From the NCBI GenBank assembly GCA_011799875.1, contig CM022303.1:727091718-727155717 (forward strand): a stretch of 64,000 nt of DNA, read 5' to 3'. Every line of letters begins with the position of its first letter. The stretch's first letter is position 1. Shown piece after piece: positions 43,303 to 54,499 of the stretch. The stretch comes from Thinopyrum elongatum (lineage: Eukaryota; Streptophyta; Magnoliopsida; Poales; Poaceae). A model generated the notes under the pieces. The model saw only the letters and a list, made by a program, of their open reading frames with translations. It had not been told where the DNA came from and did not search any database. The position numbers and the translations under genes are program-made.

Positions 43303-44716
43303 TTAAGGCGCCGAATAGGATTTGGCCTCCTATATCTCGCTGTCACATAGAGGAACCCTCGCTAAAGGGGAAACCGACATGTGCTGGCCCAGGATCGTGG
43401 GAGGCCACAGTCTCCTTTTTTTGTGTTTTTTTTTAATTTCCGTTTTGTTTTTCGCTTTTGTTCATACTTTAAAATATTCTAAATATATATACTACAAAAA
43501 AACTCTATAAAAAACATTTGTTAAATGTCGACCAAGCATTTAAAAAATGATAAATGTGTATAGATAAAATGTTTATCATGTGTACGAAAACATCTAAAAA
43601 TCTGTATAAAAATTGATCATGTATTTAAAAAATTCTAATCCATCATTTTAATTTGTTTGTACAAGTAGTTGAATTTTTTTATCAAGCATCTGAAATTTGT
43701 TAAATGTGGATAGAAAAAATGTTGAACAAATATTTGACAAATGTTGATCAAGGATTTGAAAAAATGTTAAATGTGTATAGTAAAATTGTTTAGCATGTAT
43801 TAAGAAAATGATGAATTGTTCTGCCATGTATATAAAAATGTTAATCAATTGTTTGAAAGAAATGTTGAAAAAAGTATTTGTAAAATGTTGATCAAATATT
43901 TGAAACTTGTTAACTGTAAATAGAAAAAAAAAGTTGACCATATATTAAAAATATGATGAAAATATTTGGTCATGTGTATAAAAATTTTAATCCAGAATTT
44001 GCAAAAAATATTGAACAAGTGTTTGAATAATGTTAATCAAGTGTTTGAAATGTTAAATGTGTATAAAAAAATGTTGACATGCATTCCAAAATGTTAATAT
44101 TTTTAGTTAAAAAATGTTATTTTAAAAAGTTTAAATGTGTGTAAAGGTAAATTGTTGACCAATTATTCAGAAAATGTCAATCTTTTAAAACAAATGGTAA
44201 TCAAGCATTTTAAAAAATGTTTAAAAATGTGTAATAGAAAATATTGACCATGTATTAATAATGTTAATTTTGGAAAATGTGAAACTGTATTTAAAAAATG
44301 TGAAACATGCATTACATATAAGAAAAAATTATAATGAAAACCAAAGAAATATAAGGAAAACAAAAAAAGAAAATAAGTAAGAAAACCAAACAAAGAAATA
44401 AAAGAAATGAAAAAAGAAAACAAAAAAGCCGATGAGAAACGAGAAAGAAAGAAACAAAACCAAGGAAAAGAATAAGAAAAGAAAAAACCAATTGAAAACC
44501 AAGAATGAAATTAAGGAAACCAAAAGGAAAACAATGAAAAGTTAAGAAAACAAAAAACGAATGAAAACTGAGAAGAAACAGAGAAAAAAAGTGAAAAAAC
44601 CGGAAAAAAAAAGGGAGAAAAAACTGTGGAAACCCACCTCATTTCAAGTTAAGTAGCGTCGTCCTGCTAGTCTATCACTAACCCAAGGCTAGTCTAGTGG
44701 AGTGGGGAATGTATCG
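43303..44716. repeat. MULE-like AT-rich repeat, copy C
   Basis: It starts with a terminal-like phrase (CGCCGAATAGGATTTGGCC, CCCTCGCTAAAGGGGAAACC) and passes into the same TTTGAAAAATGTTAAATGTG-type DNA as copies A and B, then a polypurine AAAGAAA-rich stretch (44300-44640). The frames are Phe/Ser-rich artefacts on the minus strand. No gene. Confidence 0.55.
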
Positions 44717-45113
44717 GGTGCTCCCACCCTTGGAGTGCTCCCGGTGCTCCACACATTTTAAAATGTTCGTAAAATTTTGAAAAAAAAAATCTAGCACATT
44801 CACACAATAGCAATGTATCTTGTCACAAAAATTTAAATCAAAATTCAAAACATTGCTTGAGATACAAAAATGACAAATTTAACATCAACGTGATTATGGG
44901 CCAAATCGCAAGCCCAACTTATGTTATGTACTATTTACTGTCGAATTTGTCATATATGTTTCTCGAGCTATGTTTCTAATTTTTATTCCAAATTTTGTGA
45001 CAACATACATTGATGTTGTGTGAATGTGCTAAATTTTTTCTCCAGAATTTTTTGAACATTTAAAATGTGCTACCGAGTCGGAGCACCGGGAGCACCCTAG
45101 GGGTGGGAGCACC
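44717..45113. mobile_element. 397-bp terminal-inverted-repeat element
   Basis: The left end GGTGCTCCCACCCTTGGAGT (then GCTCCCGGTGCTCC) is mirrored by the right end with GGAGCACCGGGAGCACCCTA and GGGTGGGAGCACC. The inner parts TTTTAAAATGTTC and GAACATTTAAAATG are also mirrored. The target duplication is unclear. Confidence 0.8.
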
Positions 45114-45206
45114 AGATATTCTTCCTTGTGGAATGCATCGCTTGCAATTTTCCTGGAAACGTGCGTTCTATTCCCCACCGCACTTCCTCTCCACTTTTCT
45201 TTTTAC

Positions 45207-45558
45207 CTTTAAGAGTGCACGGATGGGCCGCCCCAAATATTATAGACCCTTGAGCGAGTGAACCTTCTATCCCGCTTAATGCTTTTGTTTTTTTCTTTAA
45301 GAGTGCACGAATGGACCGACCCAAATAATGTAGACCCTTCAGGGAGCGAATCTTCTATCTCGCTTAATGCTTTTCTTTTTTCCTTTAAGAGTGCACGAAT
45401 GGACCGACCCAAATAATGTAGACCCTTCAGCGAGTGAACCTTCTATCTCGCTTATTGCTTTTCTTTTTTTCTTTAACCGTGCACGAATGGACCAGCCCAA
45501 ATACTGTAGACCCTTCGGCGAATGAACCTTCCATCTCGCTTAATGCGAGATATAGGTC
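45207..45558. repeat. 88-bp tandem repeat, four copies
   Basis: CTTTAAGAGTGCAC starts units at 45207, 45295, 45383 and 45471, each exactly 88 bp apart, with GACCCTT and CTATCTCGCTTAATGCTTTT conserved inside. The array ends 280 bp before the start codon of the next gene. Confidence 0.9.
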
Positions 45559-45839
45559 TCACGCTCTCGCTCCCCTTTTTACTCTATTGTACGAAAAAAA
45601 ATCGCTAGTGGGCAGGCCCGATCACACCAAACGCTTCAGCGAGAGAGATTTAGCCCTGTGCCAGGCCAGGTCCAACGCGGGCTGGCCCACGAAGCACAGG
45701 CCCGTTGGCCAGCGATAGTTTTTTTTTTTTTTGAGAAAGGCCAGCGATAGTTGTGATGATGAACCTGGCGTCTCCACGGGCCTCGTGGTCTCGCCAACCA
45801 AAGCCCAACACCCAGGGAAGCGAACCCCTCTTCCTCCTC
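45559..45839 (+). other. Promoter/leader region of the 45840 gene
   Basis: It holds a GGCCAGG-rich transposon-like piece, a T run at 45720-45732 and the probable 5' leader. The TE-derived array therefore sits directly in the promoter. Confidence 0.35.
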
Positions 45840-46924
45840 ATGGCGCCTCCCGCCGCCGGCGAAACCCCACCTCCGGAGGCCGGGGAGAGCAGCGCCGAGG
45901 AGTCGCGGTGGCTCGCGGCCCTCTCCGAGCCCGAGCTCGTCAGTGACGCCGCCCTTCTCCTCGCTCTTAATCTCTCGCCCTTAGTACGTCAGGTTTTAAT
46001 GGTGCCGTGGTGCAGGATTTGCTCATCAGCCTGAAGATGCTGGCCGTGAAGCGGGCGGAGACGGCCGGCCGCCCCCACCTCGCCGACGCATTTGATCTGC
46101 GCACGCTGCGTGCCCTCGGTACTGCCTGCTTCTATTGCTCCGCCGCACCTCCTTCTCCACCCCTCCCCTCCCCGCAACAACAACAACAATCAGAGAAAAA
46201 ATTGTGCTAATGGTGTGCTGGTAGAACGCGCAAATTTAGTTAGTTAGTTGCCATGTCTTCCTGATTTCTGTTGTTCACAGTGCTCTGAATTTGTGTGCCA
46301 AAGGGACAGATTTTGAGCACAGCTATGAATTCATTGCATAGGACAGTTTTCCTGATTCAGAGTTGCAGTATATAACAGTCTTCTTTCACTTGCATGTATG
46401 GTGCAATCAATCTCTTTGCTGAGCAACAACATGCTCATGCTTGTGCTCTGCTTTCCCAGGTGTTGTTTTGCTGGAAGATTTCAAACAACGGCTAAGAGAA
46501 GAAACCTCACTTGATGCAACCGGTCTTGATAGACTTGCGCTATCAAGGGATCCTGTTACGGATGTTAGTGTCACTAGTAGTAGCAGTGATTCCGAGGTGT
46601 TCAGGCAGCGCAGCAAAGATCAACCAATAAAGCCAAGCGGTGTCAAGAAAAAACGAAAGCAGACGCTTGATGCGTAAGTCATTTGAGTATCTGATCGGTT
46701 TTGGCTGAAGAAGTTTAGTTAAATTTAGCTCATGCTGATTGATTATGCACGGTTACATATTGCGCTGAAACTTGCTCTATGTTTTCGGAACTTTGCTTCT
46801 CTTTTCGAGGTTCCTTACGATGCAGTTATGGTGTGTTTGTGTATGATGCAGGCGTCATGGAGAGGCTGTCCAAAGGAACAAGAAAAGAAGAAAAACTAGC
46901 GAGAGGAGATGGCGGCGATCATAA
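45840..46924 (+). CDS. Small basic nuclear protein of unknown function, four exons
   Basis: Exons 45840-45938, 46016-46118, 46460-46673 and 46852-46924 have GT/AG junctions and compatible phases, joining to 163 codons (162 residues plus stop). The N-terminus is Ala/Pro/Glu-rich. Next come SEPELDLLISLKMLAVKRAE and AFDLRTLRALGVVLLEDFKQ, two predicted helices that look conserved. A Ser-rich acidic linker (VSVTSSSSDSEV) follows, then a basic tail with KKKRK (130-134) and KKRRK (149-153), likely nuclear localisation signals. I have not matched it to a named family. The clean phasing over four exons and the compositional order argue for a real expressed gene. Confidence 0.72.
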
Positions 46925-48119
46925 ATCGATTGCGGTGATTTTCCTAAAGCTAGCGATCTAGTGCAAGCACCACCGGATGCCATTGAGCAAGATGATCAGA
47001 GGCTTGGAGCTGCTGCTCTTGTAAATTTTGCTCTACCTGTTGTAGTCTACTTTTCCGACTTTTCTTCGTCTGGAGTAACAAGAGGCGAAGAATTCGACTA
47101 GCAGATATATAGATACCCCTTATGTTGGTCAAAGTTTTATTTTTTTGCTGAATGGATGTAACCAAGCTCACTGATGAAAGGAATTATAATTATCATCCTG
47201 CATCATGTGCAAGCGTCCTTATTTGCACCAAGTCCACCTTAATTGTTGGCTGTTCTGGGTGTCTGTTGCTCACTTCAATTTTTGCATTTATTTCTGGGGG
47301 CTCATAGCTTGCCAATGCCAGATAAACTGATGATTATACCCATGCTGTGGCTTTGGGATGGATTTGTCCAAAGTATTGACAGTTTTGGCTGACAATTCTA
47401 TACTTGTAAAGGTACCAAGAACATACAGAGCTAATTGTTTCAATGATGCGTTTTCTACTGGCCTTTATCTAGTGAAAGAATTTTCAGCCATTCATTCCTG
47501 GAACTCATAGGTTGCAGCATTTTGTGGCTTTGAGGAGAACTTGCCTCGGGAATTAGGATGTCCCAAAGCACAACAGTTGTGTCTGACAATGTGTATGTAC
47601 AGATACCAAGTGCAGTTTACTGAATATCAAGTTCGTTGTTGCGCCTTTGATTCGAGACTGCCATTCATGGCATGATGAATTTTCTATCAGGTAAGGCAAA
47701 TCAAGCCCATCAATTAGGCAGAGAGTTTAAATAAAAGGCAATTAATGGATCACCTAGGTGGATTAGCTGCTGGATTAATGAATCATGAGTTCGATTTCCC
47801 ATCATCAAACCAAACCATGATAGCAAAACAAGGATTGCACTTCCTATCTTGTGCTTCAGCGCACGTCTAACGCACAAGTTAAAAAGAGATTGCACTTCCT
47901 TATCATCAGACCAAACCACGATACCGAAACAAAGGATCGCTCCTCCCATTCTTGCCAAATAACGGTGTCACTGATTCAGTTGCTAGTCCACTCCCTCACA
48001 GACCACAACTAATTCAAATGGCTTTCTTTCTTTCTTACCCACCTTTCTGGGCAAATCAGAAGTGTCTAAGAATTCAATTCCATGCAGTTACTGACGGCGA
48101 CGAGGAATATGTGCGCACG
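46925..48119. other. 3' region between two convergent genes
   Basis: It holds the 3' untranslated sequence of both genes. An imperfect direct duplication lies at about 47800-47950 (CATCAAACCAAACCATGATA versus CATCAGACCAAACCACGATA, about 100 bp apart). A weak box B-like GAGTTCGATTTCCC is at 47790. I see no gene. Confidence 0.4.
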
Positions 48120-51100
48120 TCACAGCGAAGAAGCTGTTGTTGGAGGAGTCATGCCCAGTGCCTTGAGGATGAATGCGTAGGTGAAGGCGTCTTCTCGCAA
48201 CTTCTCAAATCTGCAAGTTAAAACAACAGTTAGGCAGGAAAAGCAAAAAAAAAAAGTTCCTTTTTGGCACTAACAGCATGCCACGTCAAAAAAGAAGAAA
48301 TCAAGAGCACAGAAGTAATGTCTCCTTTGCTATTTATTTACCTCCCCGACTTGGAGAAGTGCCCGGCGCCGAGCTCGCACTTGAACAGCAGGAGGTTGTC
48401 GTCTGTCTTCAGCTCCCTCAGCTTGGCCACAAACTTAGCGGGCTCCGAGTACATCACGCGAGGATCTGTATGTCACCAGGTAGTTAGCTGTGAGTATAAT
48501 CTGGTGTAACAGATAACGGTAGCCAACAGAAACTCAGAATCCAAGGGCCATACCATTTAAGCCAGCAGTGACGAGAATGTGGGGATAGTCTTGTGCTTTT
48601 ACCTGCAGCAGATGGACAGGCATCTCAGGTAAATACATTTCTGCAGCAAGCATCGATAGCATGCGGGGAAAGAAAACACATACATATACCACAAAATAAA
48701 GATCAGCACTTACGTTATCAACAGGAGAATAAGATTTCATGTAATGATAGTATTCTTCTTTCCTTGGATCACCCCACTCCTGAACCAAGGGCAAAAAGGA
48801 TGTGTTGGAGAGAGCAGAAACAAAACTGCAGGTGCGCAATGCAATGAAAGTTGATACATCGAATAAATACTCCCTCCGTAACTTAATATAAGACGTTTTT
48901 TCACATTATCGTTGTGCCAAAAAACATCTTATATTAAGTTACAGAGGGAGTACATAACAAGACTAAAGCACATGCATGGCCAATGGGCATGCACAGATTA
49001 CATACAGGGCAGATTATTTGCTTCCTATTTATTTCTTATTTTTTATCTTATAAGGATATAAATGGCATAAAAACTACTCCCTCCGTCCCACAATACAAGA
49101 GCGTTTTTGACACTACACTAGTTTCAAAAACGCTCTTATATTATGGGACGGAGGGAGTAGATACATTCAAATTATGTAAAAAGGAATTTGATGACATATA
49201 TATTATAGTACAACAATCATTTCCTAGTCTTAGACATGCCCGCCAAGCAAGCCTGGTTTGGATCAAAGGCCAAGCTAACCTATGTCTAACTGAAGTAAGT
49301 GTACATTGTACAAAGTGACAATATGACAATGAACCATGAAAACAAAATAAAATAAAATATAGGAGATTAATACCTCCCATTCAGCTGTAGTCAACGGGAT
49401 AGTTGGGTCAAGCATAGTTGTGAGAACATCGACGAAAGGCACCCCAGCAACAACTGCCTTGAATAAGTCAGGCCTCATATTTAGGACAGCACCCATCAGT
49501 AGTCCACCTGCGCTTCTCCCGTTGATGCAAAGCTTTTCTTTCGTACAGTACTTGTTTTCTATCAAGTGCTCAGCACAGGCAATGAAATCAGTGAAAGTGT
49601 TTTTCTTCTTCAGCAGCTTCCCATCTTCATACCAATTCCGGCCCATTTCACCACCTCCGCGGATATGAGCTATCACATATATAAAACCCCTGTCCACCAG
49701 AGAGAACCTAGAACCCCTGAAAGTCGGATCTATGCATATCTGTTGCCACAAGGAATGTGTAAGCAGTGAGCATGGTTAGCAGCAGCACAACACACTAATT
49801 GCTAAAAGCTGAAATGTGTTGATAGTCTCTGTTATATGGCAATTTTTACATGAGTTAAAAGGAAACATGTTTTTACAGTTATTCAGCAGACTTTACCAAA
49901 CATACAATGATCGAAACCAGTACTATCAGAGAGGCAAAAAAAATCCCTGTTTAGGCTCTCTTTTCAAGGATGTGTCACCCTATTTTTCAATAAGCAAATT
50001 TGCATTTCAACTTTCTTGCATGTGCCCCCTTAATTTTCAAGACAAACCAAATATGTTTGCATGATCAATATGACACTCTACAAGATTGTAGAAACTTGCT
50101 ATTTACAAAAGATGATAACATTGTAGAGTCCATACCTCATACGAGCCATATCCATATAGGAGCATGGGGTCTGAGCCATCAAGCTTCACCATATCTTTTC
50201 TGTAAAGAACGGACATGGGGATCTGAGTTCCATCAGAAGCAGCAGCCCATTTTCTCTCTGTTACATAGTTTGACACATCAAATCCACCTAAAACCTGAGA
50301 AAATCAAAAGCTCAAATCAACATGGGTTCATAAGAGTTCTTTCTATTGAAATTGGTGAATAAATTAACACTTGTTAGAATGAAGCAGAGACCAAAATGTA
50401 GATGGACCTAGAGCGTTTACTGCACAAGAGGACAATGCTTGCATCATGAACTAAAAAAAATTCAAATCACTGATTATTTGGTGTCTCTTATGATTATTTC
50501 ACCTTCTTTCTAAAAATACATGTCATTGTTATTTATATATACAGTAAAAATGACATGTGGAATCAGACAGAGTAGGCTTGTATAAAACAAAGCAAGTGCA
50601 AAGTTCTTCTGTTCTAATACTGAACCATACTGTCAGAATAATCTAGCAAATTAAGGAGAGTAAGAATCAAACAAGAAGTAATCCTGGAAATTCTGATATC
50701 CATTGTGCTTGGTTGCCACGTAAGAAGGGGGGGGGGGGGGGGGGTCCTAAACCAGGTGCACGGTTTGTTCCCATAGCACTGGTAGTGTTAAACATAGATA
50801 CATCAAAGCTAAATGGTGCAGGCAATAACTTACAGTGTCAATTTTCTTCAATACCGACACCCCCGTATCCATGTCATAGTCAAAGATAGATGGCGGCGTC
50901 CTCATTGAGCTATAATAAAAGCGAAGAGCATTTGAATGGAACTGTGATGGCTCAGGTTCCACTGCATATGCTGGATCAATAAAATCAATTGCCCGTCCTC
51001 CTTGAAGTTGCCCAACTGCCTCTCCAGTGCCTGGTAGGCGATAGACAGTTGCTTTTGGTAGACCATTCTCACGCTCATATACAGCAATGTGATTCTCAAA

Positions 51101-54100
51101 GAGTTGGACATCCTGAATTTTCACACTGCAAGGAGTTTCAAGTTTTAAACAATAGTGCTACTTCATGTTGTTGATCAGCCCTAACACATAGTACATCCAT
51201 TGATAAGAAGAGCAAGTCACAGTCAATTAAATTTGCAACAAACAACTTTAACTGATAGGTGTGTGCAGCTGTCAAATTGATGTGGATAATACATGACTAT
51301 CCTAGTACTCCCTCCGTTCCTAAATATTTGTCTTTCTAGGTATTTCAACAAGTGACTACATACGGAGCAAAATGAGTGAATCTACACTCTAAAATATGTC
51401 TATATACATCCGTATGTGGTAGTCCATTTGAAATCTCTAGAAAGACAAATATTTAGGAACGGAGGGAGTATAAGCTAACACCATCCTTCACCACAGATAT
51501 TTTGAGTATATTAGAGAAAACCCTGGAGTGTCATTTTCATGGCATCAAGCTTCTGATCTGCTTTGTAACTGTAAGAAACAAAAGCTAGGAAGCAGTTGTA
51601 GCTAAATCTAGAACGTCGTATTGCCATCATACCAATGATCCATATGCCCAAGATTACTACAACATGTAAAGAGTTTACAGGCTTGTGCCCACAAGTTTGA
51701 AGATACCAGTGAGAACAGGTTCATTAGCTAACCAATCATGGTGTCAATTATGTACAAGCAAGATCTGAAAAACAAAGTACAATCTTCTCCAGATCTGTAA
51801 GCCAGAACTAACTCTACAGCGAAGTTTCATGCTCGAGCCTGGAGCTACAGAATGTTTACGTGAAGGTTTCTAGAAATAAGATTGATGAGTTATGGAAACA
51901 ATGTCTTATTTTGGAATAATGTCCAAGCTCAGAAATATCATGCTTTTTCTATTACCGTTTCTATGTCCTTCAAGTAGGTATATCACAAATAAATACAATA
52001 ATACAAATAATATTACACTGAGGATGGTGTTTCAATAAACAATTGTGTACTTGTCGACCAGCATACAATCCATCAACCACAAGACTGACCTTCCAAACAT
52101 AAATTAAGTTTATTACCTTTCTCTATGAGGTAGCAAGACAGTAGTCTCAGCTACATTATTCAACGGGCAAGCAACCAATTCGGAGTTGTAGAATTCTTCG
52201 CTTCTCCTTGTAATATAGAAATGGTTTCCACGGTGACTTGCTGTTGTATCAATGCCATCTACACGAGGTGTCAAAACTGCGAGCTCCTTGCTCTGATTGG
52301 GTATGTCTAGGTAAAATATAAAGCTTGTATTTTTGCTTCCAGATCCAACAAATAAATACTGTTTGCTTTCGGAAGCATGAAGACCAAGTGAAAATGTGTC
52401 ATCCTTTTCATGATACAGACATTTATCATCCGATTGATCAGATCCTAACTTGTGTAACCATACCTGCAAAAGCCCAAAAAAAGTAAGGACTCAATAAACT
52501 ATTACAAACACTTGTAAACCCAAATGCACAGACACACACATTGATGACAATACCCAAACTTGGTACTGTAATATCCAATTATAAAACATATATGAGTCAA
52601 GGAATAACTGAATAATCTTTTTCTTGAAGTGCACATGAGGAATTCAAGTAACTTCTCCCCTTTCCAAGAAAATAACTTAAAAGAATTGGTATGTAGGGAA
52701 CAGCACCATGCACAACATTGCAACCAATGATCAATAGAGCAATCAGACTACGTGACATCATCATTATTTATTCTTTTGTCTAGTACATGTATGCACATTG
52801 CTAGGATAGACGAGGATAAGTTTTATGTAGGAGTAAGAGTTAACATACTTTATCTGGTCGAAGAATGTTGTCCATTGTTATGTAAACAAGGTTGTCATCA
52901 CCGGCCCACTCAATGTCAATAGTAATTGCTTTCAGTGGTTGCCCAACATACTGTCCACTCTCCGCATCAATGACAAAAACAGTGTAGATTTCATCACCCT
53001 TGGTGTCCTCTGCGTAAGCAACTAGTTTGCCGCTGGGACTGACCTGAAATGTGAGTGAAACATCCGAGTGGCACATTAATTAACAACAATCAAACATACA
53101 CAGATGGAGCAGAGGACGTGGGTCCACAACCATACCTTGAAAGCCCCAATGCTGTAGTAGTCATGGCCCTCAGCCTTTAAATTCTCGTCCAGAATAACAT
53201 GTTCAGCAGGCGCATCAGGGCCTGTGGGCATCTCATCGTGGACCGTAACAGGGCCATCGGTCGGCACAAGACGCCTACAGTGTTGCGCATACTCCTTGCC
53301 GGTCAATGTTCTTTTGTAGTAGTAGTACTGCCCCTTGCGGAGAGGCGCATCTATATCGTCCTCCTTGATTCTCCCTCGGATCTCAGCGAATATTTCGTCC
53401 TCAAGTTGTTTCGTATCTGGAGGACATAAATAGCAGAGATAAACCAAAATGCAGCATACCATGCTAAGACCAAAAGAACACTTCAGCAGATGTGCGGTCT
53501 GGTCCGAAATACAGTTCTCGTTCTGCACGTGCATTCGTTCGCCGTCAATCCCCACTAGCAGGCACATACTATACATCGTAGCCCTATAACAGTACAACCG
53601 CCGGCGCGGCATAAGCGGAGGAATTCCACTAGCAATAATCAGGCAGAATGGACTGATAATCAGGTAAATTTCGCTGATCCGACACTAGCAGTGCTGCTTG
53701 ATCTACTAATCGCTGCAATTCTAGTGTCATGGCATATTACTAGGTAATCTAGGTGAAGCTAGGCACACTAAATATCTAGTAAAGCGATCTGCTCACTCAG
53801 ATCCCATAGTAACACGAAGCAACGATATCATAGGAGTAAGCCTGCACATCGAAGCAAAACACCCGAGTAGCAAGCAAGCGTGGCATCTATCCTAGGGGAG
53901 GAGGGCGAGCGAGCGGGCTGCTGATCTCACTGACCGGACATGAGGGCGGCGGTGTAGTCGTTCTCGGCGCGGAGGTGGGCGAGGACGTCGGGGTCCGCGC
54001 GGGCGTCGTCGCGGAGCCAGTAGTAGTCGTCGACGCGCACGTCCCCGTGCTCCGCCAGCTGCCGCGGCACCTTCCTGGCCACCGGCGGCGCGGCCATCGC

Positions 54101-54271
54101 GGCGGAGGAGGAGACGGCCGAGGCGGAGAAGCGCAGGGAGGAAAGGGGGAGGAGGAGGAGGGCGCGGCGGCGGGAGAGGAGGCGGCAGGAGTGGGGCCGG
54201 AGCGGCGGGATCGAGGGGAGGGGGAGGCGGGGGAGCGTGGAGCCGACGGCGAGGCCGATGCGGAGGAGCAT
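48120..54271 (-). CDS. Oligopeptidase B-like serine peptidase (S9A, prolyl oligopeptidase family)
   Basis: Eleven exons join to 768 residues plus stop: 54271-53935, 53416-53136, 53043-52849, 52463-52117, 51125-50834, 50294-50136, 49739-49374, 48779-48714, 48602-48554, 48465-48342 and 48210-48120. All introns are GT/AG and all phases agree. The enzyme should cut peptides after basic residues (family knowledge). A beta-propeller domain (about residues 62-535) precedes the alpha/beta-hydrolase domain. The catalytic triad is Ser613 in [11 protein letters not shown], Asp698 in [12 protein letters not shown] (codon split by intron 9) and His733 in [15 protein letters not shown]. The first 58 residues are rich in Arg, Leu and Ser and lack acidic residues, like an organelle transit peptide. 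Met59 starts the conserved core. No lesion is seen. Intron sizes vary because of MITEs. Confidence 0.95.
48868..48952. mobile_element. Stowaway MITE in intron 7 of the peptidase gene
   Basis: TA-flanked, with inverted ends CTCCCTCCGTAACTTAATAT and ATATTAAGTTACAGAGGGAG. It forms a near-perfect hairpin. Confidence 0.92.
49075..49159. mobile_element. Stowaway MITE in intron 7 of the peptidase gene
   Basis: TA-flanked, with inverted ends CTCCCTCCGTCCCACAATAC and TATTATGGGACGGAGGGAG. The centre contains CAAAAACGCTCTTATA mirrored by CAAGAGCGTTTTTG. Confidence 0.92.
50726..50744. repeat. Poly-G run in intron 5 of the peptidase gene
   Basis: A run of about 17 G. Its true length is likely unstable in both the genome and sequencing. 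Confidence 0.85.
51306..51470. mobile_element. Stowaway-type MITE in intron 4 of the peptidase gene
   Basis: TA-flanked, 165 bp, with inverted ends CTCCCTCCGTTCCTAAATAT and ATATTTAGGAACGGAGGGAG. Both arms contain a CTTTCTAG/CTAGAAAG motif. Confidence 0.92.
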
Positions 54272-54499
54272 TGTTTATTTATTCGCCGTCGATGGCGATG
54301 ATGACGATGGTGGGTCTCCCTCCGCCGCACGATTTGGGTGTTGGGTGGCTTGGATTGGATATGGGTATATGGCTATACGGGGGTTTTCAAATTGCACAGC
54401 TCGAATTTGAACCAAACATGTCAAAAATTCAGATATATTCTTCTGAGTTTTCCAGTCCAAGTTAGGGCCTTCAGACCGGAGTTATTCCGAAGAACTGTA
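54272..54499 (-). promoter_or_regulatory. Remaining native 5' flank of the peptidase gene
   Basis: Only 228 bp lie between the start codon and the Helitron candidate. The original upstream promoter would now be separated from the gene by about 4 kb. No TATA box is certain. Confidence 0.4.

Noticed and set aside
45207..45558. Possible short protein frames across the 88-bp array
   Set aside because: The frames follow the repeat period and have no independent coding evidence.
47745..47815. Box B-like motif as a SINE or tRNA gene
   Set aside because: There is only one motif, with no convincing box A, body or tail.
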